Shown here: piece by piece, positions 11,955-24,780 of the stretch
Numbering within the stretch: the first letter of the stretch is position 1
Layout: each line of letters starts with the position of its first letter
NCBI GenBank assembly: GCA_030704615.1
Contig: CM060731.1
Coordinates: 61,918,756 to 61,982,755, forward strand
Length of the DNA: 64,000 bases
Direction: 5' to 3'
From: Takakia lepidozioides
Lineage: Eukaryota > Streptophyta > Takakiopsida > Takakiales > Takakiaceae
Translations under genes and position numbers: made by a program
The notes under the pieces: model-generated
What the model saw: the letters and a program-made list of their open reading frames with translations, nothing else
What the model was told of the DNA's origin: nothing
Databases searched by the model: none

Positions 11955-13961
11955 ATGGCGGAAATTCCGATGTCCGGGGGACCTTATGCAGGAAAGGGTC
12001 CGGGGTTCAACGGTCCCCCCCCTGGTGCCTATGCTCATGACGTCCCGTATCATAAGCGTCCAGTGCATAGTTGTATCAACTTCCTTCTTCGTGTTCTGAC
12101 TGCTCTCGCTACAGCGGCCGCCTTCATAACCATGATAAGGGCGACAGAGACTGTTAGAGTAGGCGGGGTGGCGGCTGGTCAAGCTAAATGGAATTCCTTC
12201 GGCTCCTTCAAGTAAGTTACTTTTCAGTTGTGCCGTCTGAGCCCTCTTTCTCTTTAGACATGCAATCATGCAATTTGAGGAACCACCCAGATACGTGACG
12301 GTCGGGACGTCCATGGGAGGCGTTGCAGATACACTGTATTAAAGAAACTGCAGTGTTGGTTAGAAGTACATATTGCAAGTGATTGTTGCACTCCTTCATG
12401 AAGGTGTTCACTCGTTTAAGCCGCAACTGTGGGGACGATGAACACGCGGTTGTCTGTTTTATATCGGAAGAGAGTCTACAATCTACAGGTCCTAGAATAA
12501 TTCTTCGAATGATCTTGAAAGTCAGTACATACCGGGTCCAGCGTTTCTATCACTCCAACGATCTTTAACAAAGTACCTGGGGGCGTGAGCTAAAGGTTGC
12601 ACCATACTGAGCCCATACTGCAGTTGAGTCATGGGGAAACCGCTGCACGTTCCGCCTCTGGGGGAATTTATATGAGTCTAAGATAACCTTGAGCGAACAT
12701 TTTTCAGACACGAATATGACATCTACTAGCAAGTGAGGAACCAGGTGACTTGTCCTGGTTATCTCACCCTTGCACTACTGGCGTAACGACTCGGACAAGC
12801 ATCTCAAAAATTGGCCTCCAAGGGGCATTGAAATGCAATGAATGGAAAGGCATGCGTTAACATATGTAGTGTGTCCACCCTGAGAGAGTGTACTTGTAAG
12901 GTATCTGCTTCTCATCTGCTTAGTCTAAAGTTCTAAGTTCACTCTTAAAGTATTTATATTGGTTTGTCCTACTGACATCGCAAGTTGCTGAGCTACATTT
13001 GTTGGTTGGGATTATGTGTGCAGATGGTTTGTGCTCGCAAATATTATTGTGTGTATCTACGCGATTGTAGCAGCTGGTGTTGCCTGCCTCTCTCTCTGTG
13101 CCCGTCGGGGTCCATTGAGCTACACTCCAACCGCATGGGCTACCTTCATAGTAGACTTTGTAAGCTATCTGAATCCTATTGTGTAAACATGAAATGGGGA
13201 GTACCGTAGACCTGTATTTTGTCATAGCGAGATACGTTTTCTAGAAGATTGCACATCGATGGTTTCCGATCGACATGCCATTCAGCTGTTCGGACGAGAG
13301 AGTTACCGTAAGAGAGATCTAGACCTGTACATGTACATCGTTTCAGACTTTCTAGACCTTTATCTTGAGTCTTTTAAGTACTCAAAAGTGCAAGGTGGAA
13401 GCAAGAGCGGAGAGAAATGCGGATAGAAATCAAGAGTCAGTCTAGAGCATAAACGCAACGGGCTTGACTCAGCCTCGCAGTCAGTTCAGTTAAGCAAACC
13501 AGCACGTCGCTGTTAAGGTGTCTGCTAACAGCGACTTTGACGTTCACTGCTGACCGGAGTGACCTGGAGATGCACGCGGGCCGTGGTACCCTGCGCAAGT
13601 TTTCGAACGGTAAGACCAGCCGTGACGACGCATGATGAGAGTATTAGTCTGAGTCTGCTACAGAGCATTTCCATTTCTACTATCAATAGAAGTACTAATC
13701 CTGTCACTCCTGCCCATGTTGTGTGTGAAGTTGCTGGCGAACGCGTTGATGTCTGCAGCAGCAGCAGCACTAGCAGTGGCATGGATCGGACACAAAGGGC
13801 AGCCCACTGCCGGCTGGGCAGCCACATGCCCCATGGTGAAAGGCTTTTGCGATCGAGTGGAAGGTGCGCTGATAGCTAGCTTTCTTGGGTGGATATTTCT
13901 GGCCTTATCCACACTGCTCGCTGTGTCTAGCCTCAACCATCTTGCCATGCGACGGAACTAG
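11955..13961 (+). CDS. CASP-like (CASPL) four-transmembrane protein, 3 exons
   Basis: Exons 11955-12211, 13024-13159 and 13731-13961 join in frame to 207 aa, the usual CASPL length. CASP proteins form plasma-membrane scaffold domains (the Casparian strip in seed plants); most CASPLs have no assigned role. The protein has a Pro/Gly-rich cytosolic N-terminus and four hydrophobic helices. TM1 is around [21 protein letters not shown]2 around [22 protein letters not shown]3 spans the exon 2/3 junction (TFIVDF then [18 protein letters not shown]), and TM4 is around [20 protein letters not shown]. The conserved Arg in TM1 (LLRV) and Asp in TM3 (IVDF), hallmarks of the family, are both present. The extracellular loop carries paired cysteines ([12 protein letters not shown]). 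The start is the first ATG of the frame (AGCGATGGCGG). An ACGT-box cluster and a GA-rich leader lie upstream. Confidence 0.9.
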
Positions 13962-15800
13962 GTCTTGTCGAAAGCAATGTGTAGGAAAATATGTGGAACA
14001 GAACTGTATGGAGTATATCAGCGTTGTATTTGTTGTACATTCCAAGTATTTGGTGGGTTATTTCTGTATGTTACAGAGGATCAATGTACTTCATCATGTA
14101 CTCTTTGTATCCCCACTTGAAAATTTTACGAAATGCTAAAATAATTCTGCCATGATCGATTTCTGAGGGCGAATATGGATTTCAAAGATCAAACGTTGGA
14201 TGTCTTGAATTGCAAGCAGACCCAAAGACCTGGATGTCATGGTAGCCCTTGGAAGTTTAATGTAAATGAATCTGTGTACAATCCAATACAAGAGAGGCTT
14301 TTGTAACTGTGGGCACTGACTCTTGGGAGATGATTCCTCCAGCATGCATCGCTTGTTGCTGGTGCATTGTTCCATAAGTAACTCACGGATTTCAGATCTC
14401 ACTGTTGGTTCCTTTCCTTTTGACATGCGAGTTCTAACTTCTAACCCATTAATGTGATTTGTTCCACGACATAGTATCACCGTGCACTAGTTTGTCTGGC
14501 CAGATGACCGTGTCCATAGACATTGATATTTCTGCAGAACACCCCTCTTCTTTCTCTCTCAAAAATACTAGCAAGGCAGTATTAGGATTGTCGACGGTAA
14601 CAGGGGGGTAAACTCCAGGTTAAGAGTGATCCATTCGCCACCCCTGACTTCCATCCTCCATACTATCGGGTTGAAATCCTCTAGTGGTAAGATCAACTTA
14701 TCTGAGGGAGATTCCTCAGTGATGTACTCCACAAAGATATATCCTACAAATGAGGAAGAGTTTTGGAACTTCTAGATGGAATCAAGAGAGCGGAAAACGT
14801 GAACAGCGTACGAGGGTAGTAACTAGAAAGTTGAATTTAGAAACCCATTGCGTTGCATGCCCCTATTGTGTTGCATCTAGCAATGGACCACAACACGACT
14901 ACATCATCCTGGAAAGTTTTCCTAGATTAAATCAGACACCCTTCATAAAATTCTGATGTGTACGTACTATGACCAGTGATACCGACTAAACATCCGGGAC
15001 TACTTCAGAGCGATTTCAGATCTACCTGTAATTTCTTGTCAAGTTGAGAAGTTGTGTGATTGTCATTGACCGCACAGTCGAGTACTACGCACCTAATTCC
15101 ACATACGAACTTGAGCAAATCGACCTTCGAAGCCTGACGCAGGAATCCCGAATCATGTGACGTGCGACGACGGTAAATAGGGTTTGCATTTATCCCCCTC
15201 CACACGTGTCTGATTCTACACACCCACTGTTGTTTTCTATTGACTCGTGGAAAAGCTGTGAATCATTCGTCTGCTAACGCCAGACCTGGGGACCGTTGGG
15301 AACATTAGAACGCGTTTGCAGGATTCTGTTCGAATCGCGGGAACGACGAGGAAGGATGACGAGGTATGAGTCATCCATCTTCAGTTGCGACGATAATACG
15401 ATTATACAACTTCTGTAACCAGAAATTACTAAAAATAATTTCCAGGGAAGAGAGCAAATAATTATTGTCTGATTTTGTTTTCACTAGTATTTTGATAGAA
15501 ATTGTATATAAGTATAAATTCTTACAAGATCTAAAACAATAAAAAAAATAATTTGTCTTAAATAGGAAAAAGCTTCAAGAGGGTTCCTGATTCGTTAGCA
15601 AGCGAGATACACAAGGGCCCACATGTCCAATTTGATAAATTAGATAATAATAATAACAATAAGAATACGAATATTCGACAGAATATAATAATAATAATAA
15701 TAATTGAATTAGCTTTCTCCCGAAAACAATTACTGCAAGTCCATTATGTTTTTAAGAAAAAGTCCTAGAAGTCCGCCATAGCCAGAGCTCTGGCAAGTCC
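13962..15800. other. intergenic between CASP-like and transporter genes
   Basis: The first about 150 bp are the probable 3' UTR of the CASP-like gene. No protein family is recognised in the rest. The 15420-15720 part is strongly AT-rich and contains an (AAT)n microsatellite at about 15644-15706. Confidence 0.4.
15644..15706. repeat. (AAT)n microsatellite
   Basis: Runs of ATAATAATAATAA occur at both ends of this AT-rich stretch, with an imperfect middle (AACAATAAGAATACGAATATTC). It lies about 370 bp before the transporter start codon. Confidence 0.75.
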
Positions 15801-15809
15801 CTACCGCAA

Positions 15810-16074
15810 TCAGCGAGCGAGCGAGAGAGAGAGGGACGAGGCAGGAGTGTATGTGTGTGGGAGCATTGGAAGAAGCTGAGGCGGTGTGAAGATGAGGGTG
15901 TGCGCTGTGCGGAACGGTACAAGCGGCAGTGGCTGAAGTTGCGGAGGGAGGATGAGAGCGCTGGTCATATGAGGACGTTGCTGTTTCAGAGATTGGTGTC
16001 GGAGGTTTATTCATGTGTGGATCTACCTAGGCTGTGAGATCCGGAGGAGGCCTCTGTCGCTTTCTGTGGCAGAG
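15810..16074 (+). promoter_or_regulatory. GA-rich 5' leader of the transporter gene
   Basis: A GCGAGCGAGCGAGAGAGAGAG tract near 15815 begins a purine- and G-rich stretch that runs to the transporter ATG at 16075. An ATG-started frame from 15855 stops before the gene start and has no recognisable domain, so this is called 5' UTR or proximal promoter rather than coding sequence. Confidence 0.45.
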
Positions 16075-19000
16075 ATGAAGAACGGGGTGGTGGAATGTAA
16101 GGTGTGTGGAAGTAAGGCGGTGAGCTCGGGCGCGCGTCAGGTGTCGCGGGCGTATGATCGCCAACATACAAACCCTGCATTGCGGTTCCGAGCTCTCAAT
16201 GTCTGTCTTGTTCTTGGCGACTGCACGCTTATTGGTCTACAGGTACGTGTTCTTTCAACAGGAGGGAGGTTCTGGGGTGGGAAAGGGAGAGGGAGGGAGA
16301 TGGAGATCCAAAAGAGGCTCTTGTGTGAGACTACTGCATTAATCATGTGTTGGATGCTGTTTCTTTGTCATTTCACATTGTGATAACTTTCTGAACAGGT
16401 GGTAATTGGTAGATCGACGCCTTTAATAATTCGAGATGATTCTCCTAACTTAGGGTAGGAAGAGCGGGGAGTATGAAGTACTTCTTGGGTGAATGATCGC
16501 CTACTATTATTGTATGGCATCTTTTGGAGCACGTTAGGCGCGGGATTGGATGACATAACACATGTAAAGCACTTTCGCCCGGTCAGGGGCTCGGCACAGA
16601 TCTGGTGAGATCTGCAATCTTATCTGCATGTCTAATAGATTGTGACCTCGAATATCGCCAGGTTCACTTCCCTGTTGCAAACATGCGATCGGAATCTAGT
16701 GTACAGGGAGGAGCAGACATATATCATGCTGGAAAATTGGTTGAGTGAATGAGATCACAATTTGAGTGTTTAGCTGCCTGTCATCCTCTACAAAGTAGAC
16801 CAAAGGCGTTCTAAGGTGCAAATGATTTGTTGGAGATGACAGCGATTTGTTGGCATTCCAGGTTCAGGATTCAGCCTGAGTATCTTCCTTGTATTTCGAC
16901 ATTTAGGCTTATGCATCTGGTGACCAACGCCAGATTCACCTATTTTTCGGTTTCAATCCCTCTGTTTTAGTTGTTATGAAGTACAACATTCAGCATAGGG
17001 TGAGTTGCAGGTTGCACCTGCAAGGTGTGCATCTGGGAAGCTGTAGGCCACACAATGGAGGGTAGCAGGGAATTGGCTTGCCTAGCACCAGATTATGTAC
17101 GACACACCATCCTGGCCCGGTTGGAAATCTGATGAGTTATGTCACTAAATTTTATGAATCAGTGTTGTATTTGTTGGAAAATCTTTCGTCTGCTATATTA
17201 CAGTGAAGGGGACTAGGATGAACTGCCCAGGCACACTGGGATCTCTATCAGTTCGGTTCTTTAGACTTTTCATGCTGCACATTCTCCCCTTTTGTAAGCT
17301 ATGAATTGGGGAAGGAAGCAATAGGGTTCTGAAGATGTAAGGAACGGAGGTTTTGAAGGGACCTCTGAAATTATTGCCAATTTTAGGTCAAGTCAATACA
17401 CTATTCGAGCAAATTGCGCTATGGATACATTCATCATCTTTCAGTGTTTGTGGGGTTGTGGTCTACTTCTAAGAGGCATCTGCATGAAACCAACTTGTGC
17501 ATGTTACCTAGCATCCTTAATCCAGAATTTACTATTCTGCCAGTACTGAGCCTTTGGAGATATGCTTTGCTGGCAGCCATGCTATGACAGTTTGGTTACG
17601 AGATGAGTACAACGAATGCATGTCACAGACAGAGTCAAGTTGGGGTCTAGGCTTTTATGTTCTAGGTAGTATGTTTCCCGGTGAGGCCAAAATGGATGGG
17701 TGCCTTGAGGAGATAAGAGTCAGTATATTGAACAACATGGGGCACTTTTGGCTGTCACCATGTTTGGGCACTTAGACAATTGAAAGGACTGAAGGTAGGA
17801 TACCGTCCAGGAAAAGGAGACAAAGGTAGAGCAGGGCTCTAAATTGTTTTCAATCTCTGCTTTTCTCTCTTGTCAAGGCCATTGAAGAAACAACAGTTGG
17901 AGACACAGTATGGCACAGAGGAAAAACAAATAAATAGACAACTAACACCCATTGTTTTTGTTGATTTGATTAGCTGAGATGAAACATGGAGTCCACCTGG
18001 CTCAACATGGAATAACCCTTGAAAACTCTAGCACTAGCACTTGTGAAAGGAGATTCATGGTGTTGGTTGGGGCCCAAGTTAAGGGCTAAGAGAGACCAAC
18101 AGTGTTTGTAAGTGTTGAAGATATTTATAGCTGTGACGGAAATGACGACCTGTTGAAGAGACGGAAGTGCTCTGACATATATTGCATTGCCAACTGCACA
18201 GAATTTGGATGGTTTTGACCATAGCCTGTCGGATGTGAACGTCAAGGTTGGATGAGTCTCTCCACATAGGACTGCCAAGGCTTTCTGATCAATGATGTCC
18301 CTTCTTGGAGCAGCACATAAAGAAGAGTCAAAACAGGAGGATACACACCTGGACTAACATTATCGACTATTCTGGTGTCTTGCAGCCAATACTCGTGTTT
18401 ATTTCCAAAGTGGATGGAAAATTCCTTTTTAGTCCTGTGAGTGTCAACTTTCTGACAGAAATTACAAAGGTCGCCTTCGCAATTTGCATGCTCCTATGGC
18501 AGGTGTGTACACAAGCATGTGTTTGAGAACAACCTGAGATGACACACTAGTTCCCATCTTCATTGGAGGGTAGCGTATTATCAATGGTGCTGGATGTGTA
18601 GGTTAGCATAGCATGTCAGACAGTTGGTGTGCTGGGTCCTGTTGCACATGTGATTTACTCTTGTTGTCTGGTTTTTGTCAGTTTGTTGGTTCAATGCAAT
18701 GTGCTATTCCATGGCACACTACTGGTTCTACCCTTCACTTCTTGACTTCAAGTTGAGAATTGAATTTTTCTGGAAGGAAAATTTTAAGAGGGAAACCATA
18801 GAACAGAATTCACATAAATGCTCATAATATCTGAATATAGTTACCTTTGTTTCAAACACAGTGGCATGTAGCATTGGGGGTGCTACGTGGCCTTTCTCAG
18901 GCAAATAAAGCAGGACCTGAATTGGCCTAACCCATTGCAGGGACCTATGCCTAGATTTCTGTGTATGGTGCCAACTGGAAAATTCAAAATTGCGCTGGCC

Positions 19001-22000
19001 CCAACTCAATCACAAAGGTCATGACACTTATTCTTGTAGTTTATATTGGATGAGTTAAACACCCCTACAACTTCAAAATTAAAAGGTGGAGTATCACACC
19101 TTTCAGCAGAATATACTTTTACAAAATAACCTAGTTAGGGTGCACAAGTAACACAAAGGCCATATGACATGATATGTTTTAACAAAAACTTTGCTGCCAA
19201 GGTAAGCCAGAGGTGGTGAGTGGGTGGCAGGTACAAAGGCAACGCCCAGGAGAGAAATCGTTGATCTCTCCAGTTGTCATTTTGCAGGTCTCCCCCCTCC
19301 ACTTTTCCTTTTTCTCACTTTCTCTCTGTTTGTGGCCTCTCTTATTTACAGTGTGACCGTCAGTGCAACCACGCCCACACATGTCACTCTTATGTTTTGG
19401 TGGAGATATATGCTAGGAGTGCTGGAATCCACATCGTGCTTTCTACATGAGTCAATGGCATCCCTTTGACCAGTTTGTTGTTGGATAGGTGGGAACTCCG
19501 TGGCATGTTGGGTAGAGTCTCTTGAATCGCTAGTATCCTGGAAGATGGGGGATATGCCTCAAGGGTATGTGATAGACAATGGTCAGATAGAATGTCTGTG
19601 TGTGTGTGTGTGGATGTCCACAAACTTCAATGAATACATTCTCTTTGGATGTCCATTCTCTCTGCTGTGGTTCCATGCCCTCATTCATGTTCTAATGATT
19701 CATTCTTTCATCATTCGTTATTTCCCTCCCTAGGGTCTAGGTTGTTACCATGTCCATCCTCCTACCAGATCCATGAGGATTTTCAATTCATTTTGTTTCA
19801 GAATTTTCATTCTAGACTACAATTTTGCTTTTATTTGTCTGGTGTCTTACTCATTCGACTATCATGTTGGGTCAATGCTTGGCTTCATCTGATTGCACAC
19901 ATCTGAAGGTTGGTTGTACTCATGGCTGCACTTCCTTCCTCTCATGATAAAAACAGTGGATGGTTTGTGTGAATCCAGGCAGCACGTGCAAATTATCTGC
20001 TTGCGGTACCTGCCTTTTTATATGCCATCAACAATTACCTCAAGTTTATTATGCAGGTACTATTTTCCTCATCCAGTAGTAGGTCATGATGCCTGGTATT
20101 TAATGAGGGCTTCTTTCTTCATGACTCTTAACAATCAATCCTAGATTTAAGTGAAGTACACTTTTCCACTGACCTTGACAGATTTGGTGTGTGGTTGCAG
20201 TTATATTTCAATCCTGCGACTGTGAAGATGCTTAGTAATTTGAAGGTAGGGCCCTCTGCCTGCAAATTCTGCTCCAACTCTACCATTAATGAATGTATTA
20301 CCACGGTTATCTTATGGACAAACTCATAGCCATTGGATGATGTCTGTCCATCAGTAGGACTTTCGGCAAACCTGGCTAGACATGGTATTTAAGAAATGGT
20401 GACCTGATGAGCATTGCGTGCGGTGAGGATCTAATGTGTAGGAAGCTGTCACTGCTGGTTGATCCTTCCAGTTTGGTCATGAGCTACCCATTGGCTAGCT
20501 AAAAGAGGTTGACAGGGAGGCCAGGGGAGAAGGAATGGGGCTTGTGCTGATGATTTTGTCTGATTGCTGTTGCAGGTGTTGACAATAGCACTACTGTTGA
20601 AGGCAGTTATGAAGCGACGATTTTCTGTAATGCAGGTCTGTTTTTCATACTTGTGTTCCTTCCTTCTGCTTACGTCTTTCAATTTGGATTTTAATATGTA
20701 CTGATCTTTTCATGATGCCTGTGCGATCGCAGTGGGAAGCACTGGTGCTATTGCTCATAGGCATAAGTGTGAACCAGCTGCACACAACTGCAGCTGGAAC
20801 GACAATGCTTGGTGGTACTATTGCGACGGCAGCATATGTGTACACCCTCATCTTTGTGAGTGTTATTCTACTTCCTGCAAGAGATGCCTAGTGTTAGACA
20901 CATTCTTTGGGTCTATAAGGGGACCTCTTTGGGTCAGATGTCCACAATAGCCCTACGTTCACCTGCTTACTGGCTGCGGCCAACAATTGAACCATTATCC
21001 CATTGCCGTTTTCCTGGCATATGACTTCTATTGAATTTCGAATAGCTTAACAGTGTGGGTGGGACATGCAAAGCTCACTCTAGATGTTTCAACTTCGAGT
21101 TGTGTTGGGTATCACATGGCAGGTGACAGTTCCTTCATTGGCTTCTGTTTACAATGAGTATGCACTCAAGAGCCAGTTTGAGACTAGCGTCCACCTTCAG
21201 GTCTCTCTCTCTCTTGCATTCTCATGGGCCCTTGGGCCCTCCCTGTGGATGTTCTCAAATTTTTTTCTTTCCTTCTTGCTTTCTCAGTTCTCTGGGCCTG
21301 ATTCTTTCTAAAAATGGGATGTGGTTTAAGAGCTGTGTCAGTTCCTAATTCAGATTGCTACACAAGTGGGAGAAGCTTATTCTGCAAGTTCAATCTCTGA
21401 CTGCATCTCAGTTTCAAAGGATGTACACTCTTGGGTTTCTGTTTACCTCTAATTTGTGATGGTTTACTAAGGATGTTTGTTTCAAAATGCAGAATCTATT
21501 TTTGTACGGGTATGGTGCGCTCTTCAATTTTATTGCAATAATTTTTACGACTCTCTACCATGGTATACAAATGCTTCCCTCTCCTCACTAAACCCCAACT
21601 GTGAAGGAGCTTTTGGACTACAGTAAGTGAAATGAATATGAGAGAATGATATTTGAGCAAAAAACATTTACTAGGACAAGAAGGTGAGAGTCTTGAACGG
21701 CTGGCGATGGGGTGGGGTAGGTGGAAATGGCTTTAACATTCTGGAGGGCCATTCCAATGCCACAATGTTCCTTATCCTCAACAACGCTGCCCAGGGTATC
21801 CTGTCCTCATTTTTCTTCAAGTATGCAGGTAAAGTGACGTGTCTATATCTTCTCTCTCTATAAGATGCAAGCAAAAAAAATCAAAGTGCTCACTTTCATG
21901 TGTCTCATGCAATGGTGAAGTATTTACAGTTTCCTTTGTATCTCTAGCTGAAGTAAATTATGGATTATTTGGTGGTTTGTTTCTCTCTTGATTCAACTCA

Positions 22001-23739
22001 CGAAAGGAGTTCTCCAAGATGAACATTTCACAGCATAATTGTCATGTGCGTATTCACAGACACGATACTGAAGAAATACTCATCAACAGTGGCCACCATA
22101 TTCACGGGCCTGGCATCTGCAGCATTGTTTGGCCACACACTCACCATCAATTTTGTGCTAGGTGTCTCGATTGTTTTCATCTCCATGCACCAGGTTTGCT
22201 CTTCGTTCTCATTCAAAGGGTGGTGGATCCTAGATCAAATTGTAGAATCGTTTTGTGATCAAATCAAAACGTAACACTCACACTATTGCATGCTTCAGCT
22301 TTCCTCGGTCTGATGTGTCAATGATATATGAATGAGCTTTCAAGAGGAAAGACTGTACTCAGGGCACTAAATCTATACTGTATGTGGCGCTGTATTCAAA
22401 TCCACAATGTGTTCTGATTGAGATTATGCTACGTATTCCCCCCTCCTTCAAGCAGGAGTATCAAGCCATAGTCAGATATCTAGAAGGCTTCTCGATTTCT
22501 CGGGGAAGCCAGATTCAGAAATACTAATGCTAGCTGGCCTTCCCACATGAGGTAGTAAATCCATTTGGTCGCTGGATTGGGGTACTGAAGATGATGGTGG
22601 GCCTTGCTGGCATCATTTTCTTTTATCCGTGTAACATATGGTGGTTTCGAATCAACCAATGATTGCAACACCATAGAAGGCTGCCATTTGCTAGAACTTG
22701 TGTCATCTATGTTCTCAGTTCAGCTTTACCAAAAGTTCAATAGTAGGAGTCAACAGCATAAGAGTTTTGAAAAAGGTTGCTACATGGGTCACTTGTATTG
22801 CCGCAGTTTTTCTCGTCCCTCTCAAAGCCAAGTAAGGATGCTGAAGAAAATGCCAACACGCTGGAGCCCTCTGGCAAGAAGCTCAAGTATGTGCTTTACA
22901 TTCTCTCTCTTTAAGTGTGGTCTTGGAAAAGGGCAATTGGGTAGAGGCAGCAGGCTTAATGGAGCAAGGAAACAACAAAAGTTATGTTTGCTTTTGCCAT
23001 AATTCTCCTTTATTGGTGATGGTTGATCTTGGGTTTCAATGCTTTGAAGCCCAAATTCACTGTTGGGGTTTTCTGTGCTGACATTGCAGCAAGAAGGATT
23101 CGTCATTGGTCAACATGGCTGCTGCCGCATCTGAGGATGTGAGTCCACTTCCTTGAGTGTGTTCTACTGAACATATATCAGTAAAAAGTCATGCCCGCTG
23201 CAGTTTGAATGCAGCCTTAACTAGTCGCATAATGAAATTGCACTCTTTGGATTATGAACCTAAAGTGAAAAGATAAGGCAGTTGATATGGTTGATGGTAA
23301 GTGTGGAAAGACGAATGGAATGCTTTCTGGCTCTTTATAAGGAATGTTGGGAGCACTCTTTTACAAGGTCAACACTGAACACAGCAAAATGGTACAAAAG
23401 TTCAGGCTAATATCAAGCTCACAGTACAGCTGCATGGCACATGAGAGAAAGAACAGGAGAGGCAGATTTGAAAAGCAGGACGGTCATGATCTGAAGGGGT
23501 TCATCCCCTTGACCAGGTGAAGTCTTAGGGGGCTGGTGGTTCTGGCCTGCTGGATCATCCCCATAATTGCACTTAGGAATCATATAAGTTGCATTGGGAA
23601 GGGTACTCTGAGTAAGTATTTGCTGTATGAAGTTACCCTGCACATTGCTGACTGTACACCTGGGACGGGATTGTGGCGGTTGCAGGCAAACCACAACATT
23701 GGAATCCTCAAGGAGAGAGAACCTCTCCTTCCTAAATAG
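16075..23739 (+). CDS. nucleotide-sugar transporter, UTR6 / CMP-sialic-acid-transporter-like, 14 exons
   Basis: Exons: 16075-16242, 18386-18502, 19231-19287, 19979-20056, 20201-20245, 20576-20635, 20733-20855, 21123-21200, 21493-21562, 21721-21828, 22060-22193, 22807-22886, 23090-23138, 23686-23739. The total is 1221 nt, 406 aa, matching the plant UTR6-like group of the NST/drug-metabolite transporter superfamily. These are Golgi/ER antiporters that exchange nucleotide sugars for nucleoside monophosphates; the substrate here cannot be read from sequence. Diagnostic stretches are [16 protein letters not shown] at the N-terminus, [139 protein letters not shown] and a cytosolic tail ending EREPLLPK. 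About ten hydrophobic helices are visible. Introns 5-14 and the 3' flank were copied to 36.4-41.0 kb. Every exon here is intact, so this is the working copy. Confidence 0.95.
16243..18385 (+). other. long first intron of the transporter gene
   Basis: This 2.1-kb intron begins GTACGT and ends TTGCAG. I see no coding exon, RNA gene or clear transposon in it; short open frames have no recognisable content. Confidence 0.6.
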
Positions 23740-24776
23740 GTCATGTTCAGCTTAATGACATTTTCTACTTTGCTTAATGCAGTCTTAGATGTAGCATGTG
23801 TATAAGTAAGTCTGCCATCCCCGTATGGGGTGTTAACCATATTCATTGTGTGCAAAGCCAAGCTTATCGCGCTTGACCCATTTATGACTTCTTATCTCAA
23901 TAAGAAGAGTGAGCTGCTCTGCTGGAGCCGAGCTGCATCAGAAATTTTGCGGAGGAAATGTTGCTGGGTACCTTGTGGATGTGGGAGTGAAGACTTCCTG
24001 AAAAAGTACTAAGGAAAAAAGACAGATGCTTTGATGAAACGCCGCTCGAAGTAGTGTGGCTGTAGACCATTAAAATGGCCGGCCTTATTAGACACTGCTT
24101 GACATATCCTTGTGGCCGTAGACACCATCCATAGTCCAGAGGGGCACAGAAGTTGTGGGCAAAGGGTGGGGGTAGACATCAGCTTAGAGGAAGAGAGTCT
24201 GTAATGAGACTGACCAGCCCTGTGAATGTCAGTGGTAGAGACATGAAGTTATCTGACCTGTAGTTTACCAAAGATGAGCGGAGAAGTGGAATTCTGTGGC
24301 TTTTACACACAAATGTACTCAGTGTTGCAACTTTTTCCATTTTTTATGTCTAACCTTTTGGACTTTCTCAATTTCTCTCGGGCTAGATGTGTTCTGAAGG
24401 GAATGTTAATAGCAGCTGATGTCATGCTACCCTTGCTGAGGTTTCTCATAGGGGGGCTTATTTTGCTACAATTGGAGCACTGAGAATACAGACAACAGGG
24501 AACTTCAAACTTAAGACAGGTGAGGTGTATGACATGAGCACTGAGAGTTGTGTTTTTTGTTTGGATCACTGATAACGCTTGACACTGGAAGAAAGGTTGA
24601 ACTCGCATGTCGGCTGGCGTTGCATTTTGTGCTTCCAGAGCTTCTGCCTTATCCGGCTGTGGGGCACAGGGAGGCAGCGAATCTTTTCTGGACTACAGGA
24701 TACACACATGAATGGGACCATTGTGGGGTTTGCATAACTAGAATCTAAATCACCATTTTCACCAAAGCTGCAGTGC
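20202..24776 (+). repeat. 4.6-kb segment duplicated at 36420-41040 (left copy)
   Basis: From the second base of transporter exon 5 to about 1 kb past its stop codon, this segment aligns almost base for base, exons and introns alike, with 36420-41040 in the same orientation. Divergence is a few per cent by eye, with small indels. The left copy lacks about 80 bp that the right copy has at 40373-40452. Homology ends within a few bases of a CAGTGTTGGG sequence at 24781 that may begin an inserted element. Confidence 0.9.
23740..24776 (+). other. 3' flank of the transporter gene
   Basis: Contains the 3' UTR and downstream spacer. No further gene is recognised. The spacer is conserved in the right duplicate. 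Confidence 0.5.
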
Positions 24777-24780
24777 ACAC

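Noticed and set aside
11643-12314. Minus-strand open frame of 223 codons
   Set aside because: It is antisense to the GA-rich leader and exon 1 of the CASP-like gene; its Ser/Leu-rich reading reflects the GA tract.
14136-14480. Minus-strand open frame of 114 codons
   Set aside because: It has no recognisable motif and lies just past the 3' end of the CASP-like gene; length alone is not enough in a 64-kb window.
15855-16037. Plus-strand frame reading Arg/Glu-rich peptide before the transporter ATG
   Set aside because: It stops before the transporter start, the family N-terminus begins at 16075, and the composition follows the purine-rich leader.
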